Program-made: the position numbers and the translations under genes | Source of the DNA: Ruminococcus sp. | GTDB taxonomy: Bacteria > Bacillota > Clostridia > Oscillospirales > Ruminococcaceae | Assembly (NCBI GenBank): GCA_017475555.1 | Contig: JAFVFL010000036.1 | Coordinates: forward strand, 19,254-83,253 | Length of the DNA: 64,000 nt | Direction: 5' to 3' | Notes under the pieces: model-generated | Told to the model about the DNA's origin: nothing | What the model saw: only the letters and a program-made list of their open reading frames with translations | Databases searched by the model: none | In this document: positions 16,306 to 25,669 of the stretch, piece after piece | Layout of the letters: each line of letters starts with the position of its first letter | How positions within the stretch are numbered: the stretch's first letter is position 1

Positions 16306-17259
16306 TTAAAGCTTCAGTCCGTTAAAATTCTCATCAAGGATAGATGCAGAATTTCTGAACTTATCCATCTCGTCATCAGTCAGATTCAGCTCAAGTATCT
16401 CCTTAACGCCGTTCCTGCCGATTATACACGGAACTCCGATAAACACGCCCCTGCTGTCATACTCGCCGCAAAGCTTCGCAGATACCGTAAGAACACTGTT
16501 CTCGTCGCCGAGGATAGCCTTTACGATACGTGTTATCGCCATTCCTATGCCGTAATATGTCGCCCTCTTTGCCTCGATTATCTTGTATGCCGCCGTGCGT
16601 ACCTGCTCTTCTATCTTGTCCATATCCTCAAGACTATAGCTATTGGAATCAGACTCGATTATTGCCGATACCTGCTTCGTTGCAAGCATTACCTGCGACA
16701 TGGGGACAAACTCGCTGTCGCCGTGCTCACCGATAACGTATGCGTGGATATTCTTCGGGTCAACTGTGAAGTAGTCGCCGAGAAGATAACGCAGTCTTGC
16801 TGTATCAAGCGATGTACCGGTACCGATAACTCTCGAAGCACCGAAGCGTGAAAGCTCATAGGTAACTCTTGTCATGATATCTACCGGGTTCGTCGCAACA
16901 AGGAATATACCGTCAAATCCGGACTTCACCACCGGCGTGATGATAGAGCGGAATACCTCGGTATTTCTCTGGAGGAGATCAAGGCGTGTCTCGCCCTCCT
17001 TCTGGGCAACTCCGGCAGCAATGACGATGATATCAGCATCCTTGCAGTCGTGGTAATCGCCTGCGTATATCTTCATGTTGGATTTTGCAAAGGCAAGTCC
17101 GTGGTTGAGATCCATAGCCTCGCCATTGGCTCTCTCCTTGTTCACGTCGATGAGCACAAGCTCGTTGCAGATACCTCCCTGATTTACAAGGGCATATGCA
17201 AAGCTCATGCCGACCATACCGGTGCCGATGAGGACTACCTTGCGTCTGTCAGTATTCAT
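16306..17259 (-). CDS. ldh: L-lactate dehydrogenase
   Basis: A 317-residue protein of normal family length. NAD-binding motif VVLIGTGMVGMSFAYAL is at the N-terminus, then LIDV (coenzyme-selecting Asp), VATNPVDIMTRVTY, the substrate-binding Arg in GTSLDTARLRY, and the catalytic His in GEHGDSEFVPMS. It reduces pyruvate to L-lactate with NADH in the cytosol, regenerating NAD+ in fermentation. The gene has its own near-consensus promoter and terminator, and AAGGAG precedes the ATG. Malate dehydrogenase is excluded by the GEHGDSE context and length, though not experimentally. Confidence 0.95.
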   Translation of the reverse strand: MNTDRRKVVLIGTGMVGMSFAYALVNQGGICNELVLIDVNKERANGEAMDLNHGLAFAKSNMKIYAGDYHDCKDADIIVIAAGVAQKEGETRLDLLQRNTEVFRSIITPVVKSGFDGIFLVATNPVDIMTRVTYELSRFGASRVIGTGTSLDTARLRYLLGDYFTVDPKNIHAYVIGEHGDSEFVPMSQVMLATKQVSAIIESDSNSYSLEDMDKIEEQVRTAAYKIIEAKRATYYGIGMAITRIVKAILGDENSVLTVSAKLCGEYDSRGVFIGVPCIIGRNGVKEILELNLTDDEMDKFRNSASILDENFNGLKL

Positions 17260-17307
17260 AGCTAAGACTCCTTTTCAGTTTATTTTCGTGCAATTGCCTG
17301 TAATATA

Positions 17308-17337
17308 ATTATAACCCGTATGCCGGGGGATTGTCAA
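17308..17337 (-). promoter_or_regulatory. ldh promoter
   Basis: On the minus strand TTGACA (17337-17332) and TATAAT (17313-17308) are separated by 18 bases, about 50 bases upstream of the ldh start. Confidence 0.75.
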
Positions 17338-17386
17338 GGAGAAATGTGGAAATATATGGATTTATTTTTGGGATTTTTATTCTTTT

Positions 17387-17590
17387 CGGCTATATCAAAT
17401 ACCACCGGTCGTTATTTTTCTTCTACACTGTTTATCTTTTCGCTAAGGCAAAGGGGGAAACCAAAGAGGCTATTGGGAAGGGAACAAAGCCCACAAAGCC
17501 GCCACCCTTCCCCCTCCTCTTAGGTTTCCCCCTTTGGATCCCCCATCCTTACTCCTCACCCCTATCCCGACGGCTTTATTTTTTTTGCTC
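17387..17590 (+). repeat. REP2 intergenic repeat, copy C
   Basis: Direct-orientation copy of the 13928 element, lacking its right extension: it stops after the GACGGCTTTATTTTTTTT end. It shares GATCCCCCATCC and GACGGC variants with the copy at 20755-20993, whereas A and B share GATTCCCCTTCC and GGCGGC, so two subtypes exist. 17591-17766 holds nothing recognisable. Confidence 0.8.
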
Positions 17591-17766
17591 CACCAATTAA
17601 ACATTGCCAAAAAAGCGAAGTCAGAAAGGGATTTTATCAAGGAAAAGAAACGCAGGAATACTGTCGTATTTCAAGTTTTCCTGACGCAGAGAAATTTTCT
17701 TTATGCCGAGCATTGGTCGGCAAGGTTTAGTTTTGGGAGCAATAAAATAAAATATAATTTTTCCTC

Positions 17767-17795
17767 TTGACAAACTAAAAAAAATGTGCTACACT
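17767..17795 (+). promoter_or_regulatory. Promoter of the thrS T-box operon
   Basis: TTGACA at 17767-17772 and TACACT at 17790-17795, spacer 17 bases; transcription would begin just before the T-box leader. Confidence 0.75.
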
Positions 17796-17819
17796 GGAGA
17801 TGTAAATATTTCAATACTG

Positions 17820-18076
17820 TGACGAGGAAGGCTATATCCGCCGTTATACCTTACAGAGAGCCGCAGCCCGGTGAAATGCGGCAGGCATAAAGGATACAGC
17901 ACACCCCCTCCGAGTGCGTCCAATAAACGCCGGCTGCCCCCGTTACCGGGCCAATGAGATACGAAGCCGTTTTGTTTTTATACTGTGCTGCTTCGTGTGA
18001 ATCAGGGTGGAACCACGATACGGACATTTTCAGTGCGTACTCGTCCCTTGTGCTTTGCGGCATAAGGGGCTTTTTT
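17820..18076 (+). ncRNA. T-box riboswitch, presumed threonyl-tRNA-responsive
   Basis: The leader contains the T-box sequence AGGGTGGAACCACG at 18004-18017, an AGAGAG element of stem I near 17853, and a terminator with stem CCCTTGTG/CATAAGGG (18045-18052 with 18061-18068) followed by six T. Uncharged tRNA bound by stem I and the T-box would stabilise an antiterminator and let transcription pass into the downstream genes. Threonine specificity is inferred from thrS downstream. An ACC triplet occurs in the region 3' of stem I, but I could not fix the specifier loop with confidence. Confidence 0.88.
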
Positions 18077-18126
18077 GTTCTCTGCCGCAGATGATACAAT
18101 GATATAAAGTGAAAAGAGGTGAAATA

Positions 18127-18504
18127 ATGAGCAATATCGTCTATAACGAGCATGAGGAGGCGTATGAGCTTCCCTACAGGCTGTGGGATTCCGACCAGAT
18201 AATAAGATTCTACGTGCAGACAGAGGACGACATAATGAGCAACTTTTCCGACGTTGCACAGAAGCTTGCACTGGTGGACGGCTCACGCAGACGGATAGCT
18301 GAATTGATAGTCGATGAGGGCTACTACGAGGGCAGCGACGCAGACAAGCTCGCTATCCACCTCGCTATAGAGAATATCTATATGGATATAGACGAGGACG
18401 GGATCGTTGTCTGTATGGTCGTTGACAGCTTTGACGGGTATCTCCCCGCACAGCTGCGTATTGAGATCTATGAGGACGATTTTGAGATAATCGGACGGGC
18501 ATAA
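18127..18504 (+). CDS. Acidic hypothetical protein in the thrS operon
   Basis: A 125-residue, strongly acidic, soluble protein (ELPYRLWDSDQIIRFYVQTEDD; LRIEIYEDDFEIIGRA), with no signal peptide or membrane helix. GAGGTG lies 7 bases before the ATG at 18127. It is the first gene behind the T-box and is separated from thrS by only 30 bases, so its expression should rise when threonyl-tRNA charging falls. It resembles the small acidic DUF2004/DUF6985-type proteins in composition only; no family was recognised. Confidence 0.6.
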   Translation: MSNIVYNEHEEAYELPYRLWDSDQIIRFYVQTEDDIMSNFSDVAQKLALVDGSRRRIAELIVDEGYYEGSDADKLAIHLAIENIYMDIDEDGIVVCMVVDSFDGYLPAQLRIEIYEDDFEIIGRA

Positions 18505-18534
18505 CCGGAATGATAACGAAAAAGGAGAATAATT

Positions 18535-20481
18535 ATGATAAATCTTAAATTAAAGGACGGCAGCGTTAAGGAGATAGAGGCTCCGCAGGCAGCCGCAGAA
18601 ATAATCAAGGGCATTGGAATGGGTCTTTACAAGGCAGCGTGCTGCGTGAAGATAAACGGCGAGGTAAAGGATCTCAGGACTGTCATAGACAGCGACTGCG
18701 ATTTCGAGGTATGTACCTTCGACAGCCTTGACGGAAAGAAGACATTCTGGCATACAGGCTCGCATATACTTGCACAGGCTGTAAAGCGTCTTTATCCGGG
18801 TGCAAAGCTTGCAATAGGCCCTGCTATCGACAACGGCTTCTACTACGATTTCGACCTCGAAAAGCCCTTTACACCGGAGGAGCTTGAAAAGATAGAGGCT
18901 GAGATGAAGAAGATAGTCAAGGAGAAGCTCCCGATAGAGCAGTTTGAGCTTTCTCCGGCTGAGGCGATAAAGCTGCTTGAGGATATGGGTGAGCCGTACA
19001 AGGTGGAGCTGTGTCAGGAGCACGCAGACAAGGGTGAGCCGATATCGTTCTACAAGCAGGGCGAGTTCACTGACCTGTGTGCAGGCCCTCATCTTATGAC
19101 AACTGAGCCGGTAAAGGCGTTCAAGCTCCTTTCGTGTACAGGTGCGTACTGGAGAGGCAGCGAGAAGAACAAGATGCTTTCGAGAGTATACGCTGTTGCA
19201 TACCCCAAGGCGGCAGAGCTTGAGGAGGATATAAAGCAGCGTGAGGAGGCAAAGCTCCGTGACCACAACAAGCTCGGCAGAGAGCTTGAATATTTCACGA
19301 CTGTTGACGTTATCGGTCAGGGACTTCCGGTAATACTCCCGAAGGGTGCAAGAGTTATCCAGACACTTCAGAGGTGGGTAGAGGACGTTGAGCAGAAGCA
19401 CGGCTACCTGCTGACAAAGACCCCGTATTTCGCTAAGAGAGAGCTTTACAAGATATCCGGTCACTGGGATCACTACCGTGACGGAATGTTCATACTCGGC
19501 AACCCGGACGATGAGGAGGCTGAGTGCTTCGCCCTCAGACCGATGACCTGCCCGTTCCAGTATCAGGTATACCTCAACAGACAGCGTTCATACCGTGACC
19601 TCCCTATGAGGCTCGGCGAGACCTCAACTCTGTTCCGCAAGGAGGATTCAGGCGAGATGCACGGACTTATCCGTGTTCGTCAGTTCACTATCTCAGAGGG
19701 ACACCTTGTACTCCGTCCTGACCAGTTAGAGCAGGAGTTCAGGGACTGTCTTGAGCTTGCAAAGGAAATGCTCGGCACTGTAGGACTGCTTGAGGACTGC
19801 ACGTTCAGATTCTCTCAGTGGGATCCGGCAAACCCGAAGAACAAGTATGAGGGCACTCCGGAGCAGTGGGAGGAGGCACAGTCCGTAATGGGCAGGATAC
19901 TCGACAACCTCGGACTTGAATACTCTATCGGTATCGACGAGGCTGCATTCTACGGCCCTAAGCTCGATATACAGTACAAGAACGTATACGGCAAGGAGGA
20001 CACTCTTGTTACGATACAGATAGATATGCTTATTGCACAGCGTTTCGGCATGGAGTATGTTGACGTTGACGGCACAAAGAAGTATCCGTATATCATACAC
20101 CGCACATCGCTTGGCTGCTATGAGAGAACGCTTGCTTACATGATAGAGAAGTACAACGGTGCAATGCCGCTGTGGATAGCTCCTGAGCAGGTGCGTATCA
20201 TACCTGTGGCTGACAGACATCTTGACTGCTGCAATGAGCTGCTGTCGAAGCTTGAGGCAGCCGGGATACGTGCAAGCATTGATGACAGGGCTGAGAAGGT
20301 CGGCAAGAAGGTAAGAGACGTAAGGCTTGAGAGGATACCGGTATGGGTAACTATCGGCGACAAGGAGGCTGAGAGCGGAAACGTATCAGTCAGCTCACGC
20401 CGTGAGGGTGACCTCGGCTCAATGCCGCAGGCTGACCTCGTTATGAAGCTCATAGATGATATTGCTAAAAAGGTAAGATAA
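18535..20481 (+). CDS. thrS: Threonyl-tRNA synthetase
   Basis: A 648-residue class II synthetase with the full domain order. It has an N-terminal TGS domain (residues 1-60), then the editing domain with HTGSHILAQAVKRL and the Cys/His zinc-like site (DLCAGPHL). The catalytic core has TLFRKEDSGEMHGLIRVRQF (motif 2) and YIIHRTSLGCYERTLAYM (motif 3), and the C-terminal anticodon-binding domain contains QVRIIPVADRH. It charges tRNA-Thr and hydrolyses Ser-tRNA-Thr. Expression is governed by the upstream T-box. AAAGGAGAAT precedes the ATG. Confidence 0.97.
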   Translation: MINLKLKDGSVKEIEAPQAAAEIIKGIGMGLYKAACCVKINGEVKDLRTVIDSDCDFEVCTFDSLDGKKTFWHTGSHILAQAVKRLYPGAKLAIGPAIDNGFYYDFDLEKPFTPEELEKIEAEMKKIVKEKLPIEQFELSPAEAIKLLEDMGEPYKVELCQEHADKGEPISFYKQGEFTDLCAGPHLMTTEPVKAFKLLSCTGAYWRGSEKNKMLSRVYAVAYPKAAELEEDIKQREEAKLRDHNKLGRELEYFTTVDVIGQGLPVILPKGARVIQTLQRWVEDVEQKHGYLLTKTPYFAKRELYKISGHWDHYRDGMFILGNPDDEEAECFALRPMTCPFQYQVYLNRQRSYRDLPMRLGETSTLFRKEDSGEMHGLIRVRQFTISEGHLVLRPDQLEQEFRDCLELAKEMLGTVGLLEDCTFRFSQWDPANPKNKYEGTPEQWEEAQSVMGRILDNLGLEYSIGIDEAAFYGPKLDIQYKNVYGKEDTLVTIQIDMLIAQRFGMEYVDVDGTKKYPYIIHRTSLGCYERTLAYMIEKYNGAMPLWIAPEQVRIIPVADRHLDCCNELLSKLEAAGIRASIDDRAEKVGKKVRDVRLERIPVWVTIGDKEAESGNVSVSSRREGDLGSMPQADLVMKLIDDIAKKVR

Positions 20482-20490
20482 GACAACAGA

Positions 20491-20524
20491 AAATCCAGAC
20501 CATTGATTTGGTCTGGATTTTTTT
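20491..20524 (+). terminator. thrS terminator
   Basis: Perfect 12-bp stem AAATCCAGACCA/TGGTCTGGATTT (20491-20502 with 20509-20520), six-base loop and a run of T. A near copy of this hairpin occurs at 20714-20744. Confidence 0.88.
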
Positions 20525-20529
20525 CATTC

Positions 20530-20668
20530 CGGCTATATCAGATACCGCCGGTCGATATTTTTTCTTCTATGTTTTTTATCCCTCCGCTAAGTCAAAGGGG
20601 GAAACCTCCGGGGCAAACCCTTTTGAAAAAGGGTTCTTCCCCGGACCCCTTTCCTAAAACTTTCAGCT
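20530..20668 (+). repeat. REP2/REP1 chimeric repeat
   Basis: 20530-20606 matches the left end of REP2 (CGGCTATATCAGATACCG ... GTCAAAGGGGGAAACC). At 20607 the sequence switches to the left hairpin and following strand of REP1 (AACCCTTTTGAAAAAGGGTT, then CTTTCCTAAAACTTTCAGCT). The basal stem of that hairpin is CCGGGG/CCCCGG here, instead of GAGGG/CCCTC in the full REP1 copies, with pairing kept. Confidence 0.75.
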
Positions 20669-20713
20669 CCGTAAAACTATGTCAAGACCATAAAATCCTA
20701 TCGAAGCAAAAAT

Positions 20714-20744
20714 AATCCAGACCAAAGTACATGGTCTGGATTTT
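20714..20744 (+). terminator. Second copy of the thrS terminator hairpin
   Basis: AATCCAGACCA (20714-20724) pairs with TGGTCTGGATT (20732-20742), then TT. It repeats the thrS terminator stem at 20491-20520, so the chimeric repeat is flanked by two copies of the hairpin. Confidence 0.7.
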
Positions 20745-20754
20745 CAATTTCACT

Positions 20755-20993
20755 GAACCGATATCTTCCGTTCCTGAACGAAAAAAGCGAACCAGAGGAA
20801 AAGATAAAGCCGTCGGGATAGGGGTGAGGAGTAAGGATGGGGGATCCAAAGGGGGAAACCTAAGAGGAGGGGGAAGGGTGGCGGCTTTGTGGGTTTTGTT
20901 TCCTTCCCCATAGCCTCTTTGGTTTCCCCCTTTGACTTAGCGGAAAGATAAATAGCATAGAAAATAATTTATGACCGGCGGTATCTGATATAG
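20755..20993 (-). repeat. REP2 intergenic repeat, copy E (reverse orientation)
   Basis: Reverse-complement copy, from the gaacg/aaaaagcgaaccag end at about 20776-20795 to the TACCGCCGGTCATAAATTATTT end. The core hairpin is conserved with the other full copies. With the terminator hairpins and the chimeric repeat it fills the thrS to metallophosphoesterase gap. Confidence 0.8.
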
Positions 20994-21015
20994 ACAAAAA
21001 GAGACAAAAAATCCC

Positions 21016-21852
21016 TCAAATATCATAAAAAACTACCTCCGCAGGGTCAAAAAGCCGCAGCTTTCCAAGCCCTGCCGAAACAAGTACCCGGCTGCCTGGT
21101 CGTATATGCCCCATGTCATATACTCCCTTTGTGTACCGTGGAAAAAGCCGCCGCTCAGGTGACAGAAGTCCTACCCCGAACAGCCGCACCACTCCACCGT
21201 GAACGTGTCCGCAGAACGTCATATCCGCTCCCCACCGGGCATATTCCTCCGCAAACAGCGGATTGTGTGCAAGCAGCAGCACTGTGCCGCTCTCCGGGCG
21301 TTCACCGACAGCTCCGGCTATATCCTCAGCCGTTATGACTGAAAGTCCGCTGTAGCCGCCCTCATCGGTCTTGTATACGCTGTAATCCGGGTCAAAGCCG
21401 CAGATATACAGCTCCCTTCCCCGGATATCGACGACCCTGTGGCTGTTGTGCAGAAGCGTCACCCCTGCCCTCTGAGCCGCATTTTCCAGCCGCTCTGCAT
21501 ACCCCGGCGGAAGGCTCTGCTCGTGGTTGCCGAATATCATGTACACCGGTGCGATCCTGCAAAGCTCCCTCATCAGCTGCTCTGCCGCCGTAAAGTCCGT
21601 CTCCGTCCGGGAAACAAGGTCGCCGGTGATGAATATAACGTCCGGACTGCCCTCCCGTATCCTGTCGGTCAGGCGGATATTGCCCTCTCCGAACCGCCTT
21701 TTGTGCAGGTCGGAGATATGGGCTGTTTTTATGGTACTGCCGCTGCCGGACAATCTCTCCCGCCGGACGGTGAGAAGAAAAAAGCTCTCATACACGCACT
21801 CCGCCGCCGAAATTATCACAGCCGCAGCAGCTATTATCAGAAATATCTTCAT
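21016..21852 (-). CDS. Membrane-anchored metallophosphoesterase, YkuE-like
   Basis: A 278-residue protein. The N-terminal membrane anchor (IFLIIAAAAVIISAAECV) is followed by the calcineurin-like metal-site motifs in order: HISDLHKRRFG (DxH), VIFITGDLVSR (GDxx), YMIFGNHEQS (GNHE), LLLAHNPLF and MTFCGHVHGG (GHxH). These ligate two metals for phosphoester hydrolysis. YkuE-type enzymes act at the cell envelope; the true substrate is unknown. Its ATG overlaps the stop of the upstream membrane-protein gene (ATGA), so it is the last gene of the gyrase-side cluster. Confidence 0.85.
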   Translation of the reverse strand: MKIFLIIAAAAVIISAAECVYESFFLLTVRRERLSGSGSTIKTAHISDLHKRRFGEGNIRLTDRIREGSPDVIFITGDLVSRTETDFTAAEQLMRELCRIAPVYMIFGNHEQSLPPGYAERLENAAQRAGVTLLHNSHRVVDIRGRELYICGFDPDYSVYKTDEGGYSGLSVITAEDIAGAVGERPESGTVLLLAHNPLFAEEYARWGADMTFCGHVHGGVVRLFGVGLLSPERRLFPRYTKGVYDMGHIRPGSRVLVSAGLGKLRLFDPAEVVFYDI

Positions 21853-22355
21853 TTTTTCCTGTTATCCGCCATGTTCAGCAGCGGTATATCTATTATGCCG
21901 AATATCATCAGATACAGCGAGGTTATGGTGAACCTCCCGGCGTATATCGCAATGACCTCCGGTATCGTTCCTGCGTAGTCCTCGTCCGGGTCAAACACGC
22001 TTATCTGCGGATTGCTCAGAAGCATGAGAACGGTTATCAGCACCCCGACCAGAAACGGCAGGAGTGCAGCGAATATATACACGAACCGCCGGGTAAAATG
22101 CGGCTTTTCGTCCTCAGGCTTACGCTCCGGGACTGAATCGAGCTGCACGAAATGGTACATGATGCACAGTATCAGCGGCGTTATGAGCGTGAATCCCCAC
22201 GGATAATCAAGCTTTTCGTATGCGAACCAGTTCAGCCACTGACAGAACAGGCTCAGCAGCGTCACGGCAGCCGCACTCGCCGGAGTTTCCCTGTAGCTCA
22301 GGCTGCTCTGCTCCGGCACGGCATTTCTCTGCCCCGGATTACTCGTCTGCTTCAT
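21849..22355 (-). CDS. Hypothetical four-helix membrane protein
   Basis: A 168-residue protein. After a polar N-terminus come hydrophobic segments AAAVTLLSLFCQWLNWFAY, FTLITPLILCIMYHFV, FVYIFAALLPFLVGVLITVL and ITSLYLMIFGIIDIPLL. No family recognised. It starts inside the end of gyrA (17-base overlap) and its stop overlaps the phosphoesterase start, so it is translationally coupled on both sides. Confidence 0.65.
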   Translation of the reverse strand: MKQTSNPGQRNAVPEQSSLSYRETPASAAAVTLLSLFCQWLNWFAYEKLDYPWGFTLITPLILCIMYHFVQLDSVPERKPEDEKPHFTRRFVYIFAALLPFLVGVLITVLMLLSNPQISVFDPDEDYAGTIPEVIAIYAGRFTITSLYLMIFGIIDIPLLNMADNRKK

Positions 22356-25050
22356 CAGCCGTATCTCCGGTGTCCTCGTTCTCCCCGATATCGTCCGGCT
22401 CGCTGTCCTCTGTTACTGCCTCGTTCTTCTCCTCCTCAGCAGCCTTAGCCTCCTCAAGCCTTGCCTCCTCATCAGAGAGCTGCTCGACCTTTTCAGTCTG
22501 TGCTGAATCGTCATGCTCCGCTCTTGTGAACGCAACGACCTTCGCACCCTCGCTGACCCTCATAACACGCACACCCTTTGCGTATCTGCCCATTATCCGG
22601 ACATCGCTCGCAAGTATGCGTATGATTATGCCGTCGCTCGATACAAGGATTATATCATCAGTCTCATCGACCATTTTTATGCCGCATACGTGACCCTTAG
22701 CCTCGCTCACGGTGTAGTTCTTCCTGCCGTAGCCGCCCCTGTTCTGTACCGGATAGCTTTCGAGCAGACTTCTCCTGCCGAAGCCCTTGTCCGTGACGGT
22801 GAGGAGTGCCGCACCCGGACGGACTCTTGCGATACCTGCAACGTAGTCGCCCTCACGCAGCTTTATAGCCTTTACGCCGTGGGCAGCTCTGGACATCGAG
22901 CGTCCCTTGCCCTCCTCTATACGTATCGCCATGCCGTTGCGGGTAGCGACGATTATCTGCTCGTTACCGTCGGTCATGCGTACTCCGGCTATCTCGTCGC
23001 CCTCGTCAAGACCGATAGCGATAAGCCCGTGCTTGCGGACGTTCTTGTAAAGCGAAAGATTCGAGCGTTTTATCTTGCCCCGCTTGGTTATCATGGTGAT
23101 GAACCTGTCGCTGCTGAAATCGGTCGTCTTTATCATTGCGGCTATCTTCTCGCCGTCCGTGAGCGGTATCAGGTTTATCAGGTTGAAGCCTCTTGAAGCC
23201 TTTGAGCCGTCGGGTATCTCAAAGCACCTGAGCTTGTACATTATGCCCTTGTTGGAGATGAAGAGGATATTGTCATGGCTGCCGCAGATGAACATTTCCT
23301 CAACGAAGTCCTCATCACGCTGCTTCATGCCGGTTATACCTCTGCCGCCCCGCCGCTGGGTCTTGTACTCAGAGACAGGCATACGCTTGATGTAGCCGTT
23401 GTTTGTGAGCGTTACAACGCAGTCCTCGACGGGGATAAGGTCTTCTATATCGACCTCGCCGCTTACGGACTCTATATCCGTTCTCCTCTTGTCGGAGAAT
23501 TTCTTTCTTATCGCCGTAAGATCCTCCATGATTACCTCATAGACCTTATTGACATCGGCAAGCAGCACCTCGAAGTCCGATATCTTGGTGAGAAGTCCGA
23601 AAAGCTCGTCGATTATCTTCTGTCTTTCAAGACCTGTGAGAGCTCCGAGCCTCATCTGCACTATCGCCTCAGCCTGTTCCTCGGAAAGACCGTTCTGCTT
23701 CCCGATATGCTCTCCGGTGAGGTCAAATTCCGCAGTATCGAGCACCTCATGGACATTTATATCCCTGAACGTCTCTATCCTGTCGATAAGCTCAGACATA
23801 TCCACATCCTTGAAACGCTCTCTGAGACGCTCCTTAGCCTCCGGGATATTGCTGCTTGAGCGGATTATCCGGATTATCTCGTCGATATTGTCAGCCGCAA
23901 GGATAAAGCCCTGAAGGATATGTGCCCTTTCGAGAGCCTTTCTCAGGTCATAGCGTGTCCTTCTCTGAATGACCTCCACCTGAAAATCGAGGTAGTGCCG
24001 CAGCATCTGCTTGAGGGTCAGTATCTTGGGCTCATTGTTGACCAGTGCGAGCATGATTATTCCGACGGTGTCCTGCAATTTCGTCATTGAGAACAGCTTA
24101 TTGAGCACGATAGTCGGCACGGCGTCCTTTTTCAGCTCGATAACTACCCTCATTCCGTCCTTGTCGGACTCATCTCTGAGGTCATAGATACCCTCTATCT
24201 TCTTGTCCTTGCACAGCTGGTTGATATTTTTGAGTATCATCGTCTTCTTTATCATGTAGGGTATCTCGTCGATGATGATACAGTTTCTTCCCTTTATCTC
24301 CTCGAAGTGGGTACGGCTGCGGAGGGTTATCTTGCCCCGTCCTGTGGCGTATGCCGCACGTATGCCAGCCCTGCCCATGATAATGCCGCCGGTCGGGAAG
24401 TCAGGACCCTGAATATGCTCCATGAGCTGCTCAATGGTGCAGTCCGGGTCGTCTATCAGCAGCTGAAGTGCGTCAATGACCTCTCCCATGTTGTGCGGAG
24501 GGATATTTGTCGCCATGCCGACAGCGATACCGGTCGAGCCGTTGACGAGCAGATTCGGGAAGCGTGACGGGAGGACAACAGGCTCTTTAAGTCTGTCGTC
24601 ATAGTTCGGTGCAAAGTCCACGGTGTCCTTGCCGATATCCGTCATCATATCGAGGGTCAGCCTTGCCATTTTCGCCTCGGTATACCTGTAAGCCGCAGGC
24701 GGGTCGCCGTCTATCGAGCCGAAGTTTCCGTGTCCGTCAACGAGCACATACCGCATTGAGAAATCCTGTGCAAGTCTTACGAGTGCATCATACACCGCCG
24801 CATCACCGTGAGGGTGATACCGTCCGAGGACTGCACCGACCGTATCCGCACACTTTCTGTACGCCTTTTCCGGGGTAAGTCCGTTCTCATGCAGAGTATA
24901 GAGAATACGCCTGTGTACCGGCTTCAATCCGTCCCTGACGTCCGGGAGTGCTCTTGAAACGATGACCGACATGGCATACTGGAGCATAGAGCTTTCCATC
25001 TCGTCAACTATCTCTGAATGGATTATCTTTGAATTGTCATTATAAAGCAA
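22339..25050 (-). CDS. gyrA: DNA gyrase subunit A
   Basis: A 903-residue protein with the catalytic tyrosine in YRYTEAKM (Tyr123), the DNA-gate motif [12 protein letters not shown], and the GyrA box QRRGGRGI that defines gyrase over topoisomerase IV, followed by the C-terminal beta-pinwheel domain. The Glu/Asp-rich tail ([20 protein letters not shown]) is long and acidic. The start is TTG at 25050, 9 bases after AGGAGG. At the position equal to E. coli Ser83 it has Ala84, with Asp88 kept. It breaks, passes and reseals DNA together with GyrB to introduce negative supercoils. Confidence 0.98.
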   Translation of the reverse strand: MLYNDNSKIIHSEIVDEMESSMLQYAMSVIVSRALPDVRDGLKPVHRRILYTLHENGLTPEKAYRKCADTVGAVLGRYHPHGDAAVYDALVRLAQDFSMRYVLVDGHGNFGSIDGDPPAAYRYTEAKMARLTLDMMTDIGKDTVDFAPNYDDRLKEPVVLPSRFPNLLVNGSTGIAVGMATNIPPHNMGEVIDALQLLIDDPDCTIEQLMEHIQGPDFPTGGIIMGRAGIRAAYATGRGKITLRSRTHFEEIKGRNCIIIDEIPYMIKKTMILKNINQLCKDKKIEGIYDLRDESDKDGMRVVIELKKDAVPTIVLNKLFSMTKLQDTVGIIMLALVNNEPKILTLKQMLRHYLDFQVEVIQRRTRYDLRKALERAHILQGFILAADNIDEIIRIIRSSSNIPEAKERLRERFKDVDMSELIDRIETFRDINVHEVLDTAEFDLTGEHIGKQNGLSEEQAEAIVQMRLGALTGLERQKIIDELFGLLTKISDFEVLLADVNKVYEVIMEDLTAIRKKFSDKRRTDIESVSGEVDIEDLIPVEDCVVTLTNNGYIKRMPVSEYKTQRRGGRGITGMKQRDEDFVEEMFICGSHDNILFISNKGIMYKLRCFEIPDGSKASRGFNLINLIPLTDGEKIAAMIKTTDFSSDRFITMITKRGKIKRSNLSLYKNVRKHGLIAIGLDEGDEIAGVRMTDGNEQIIVATRNGMAIRIEEGKGRSMSRAAHGVKAIKLREGDYVAGIARVRPGAALLTVTDKGFGRRSLLESYPVQNRGGYGRKNYTVSEAKGHVCGIKMVDETDDIILVSSDGIIIRILASDVRIMGRYAKGVRVMRVSEGAKVVAFTRAEHDDSAQTEKVEQLSDEEARLEEAKAAEEEKNEAVTEDSEPDDIGENEDTGDTADEADE

Positions 25051-25067
25051 AGGTCTTTACCTCCTGT

Positions 25068-25658
25068 TCATGTGGGGGATACTGTTGTCTCTTTCCGCTT
25101 AAATCCCCTGATAATGTCCATTTCGCCGTCCGTGAGGCAGTCCTTCGGGACGATATAGAACACGCTTTTTCCGCTAACGAGAAGAAATGCGCATTCGCAC
25201 TCCATAAGCGTGAAATCCTCGTCAAAGGGTATCCTTGTCGGCTCAGGCAGCCCGGTCTCTTCAATATCCCCGCCGCTCCCGTCATTTTCGCTGTCCGGGG
25301 CTTCATCATCGCTCTCCGGCAGGCTCACCGTCGCAATGTCCGCATATCCCTCAGCCGCCGTGAGCCTGTACACCGGGCTTCCAAGCTGAACAAAGGACTC
25401 CGTTATCCCACGCCTTGCCCTGCGTGGGTTATACCACTCCCTGAACGCAAAGAACAGGCACAGAACTATCAGTATATACGCAAGCACATTTGTGTTGTCC
25501 TTTACCGCCGCATGGACGAAATCTGCCGCAACTATGAGAAAAAGCACCATGAATATATAGCTTTTCGGGTACACATACTTCTTCTGATACGCCCTGTAAG
25601 CCTCCCTCACAACGTCCGGGGAGAGCCTGTATTCCTTTTCGATAAGATAATTTTCCAA
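25068..25658 (-). CDS. YcxB-like membrane protein between gyrB and gyrA
   Basis: A 196-residue protein. Two adjacent membrane helices (SYIFMVLFLIVAADFVHAA and NVLAYILIVLCLFFAF) are followed by a cytoplasmic domain with an acidic insert (ESDDEAPDSENDGSGGDIEE). It ends with the strand pattern CAFLLVSGKSVFYIVPKDCL typical of the YcxB-like C-terminal domain. TTG start at 25658 with AAGGAG upstream. It lies 11 bases after gyrB and 17 before gyrA, so it is co-transcribed with both subunits. Function unknown. Confidence 0.65.
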   Translation of the reverse strand: MENYLIEKEYRLSPDVVREAYRAYQKKYVYPKSYIFMVLFLIVAADFVHAAVKDNTNVLAYILIVLCLFFAFREWYNPRRARRGITESFVQLGSPVYRLTAAEGYADIATVSLPESDDEAPDSENDGSGGDIEETGLPEPTRIPFDEDFTLMECECAFLLVSGKSVFYIVPKDCLTDGEMDIIRGFKRKETTVSPT

Positions 25659-25669
25659 ATCAAGCTCCT

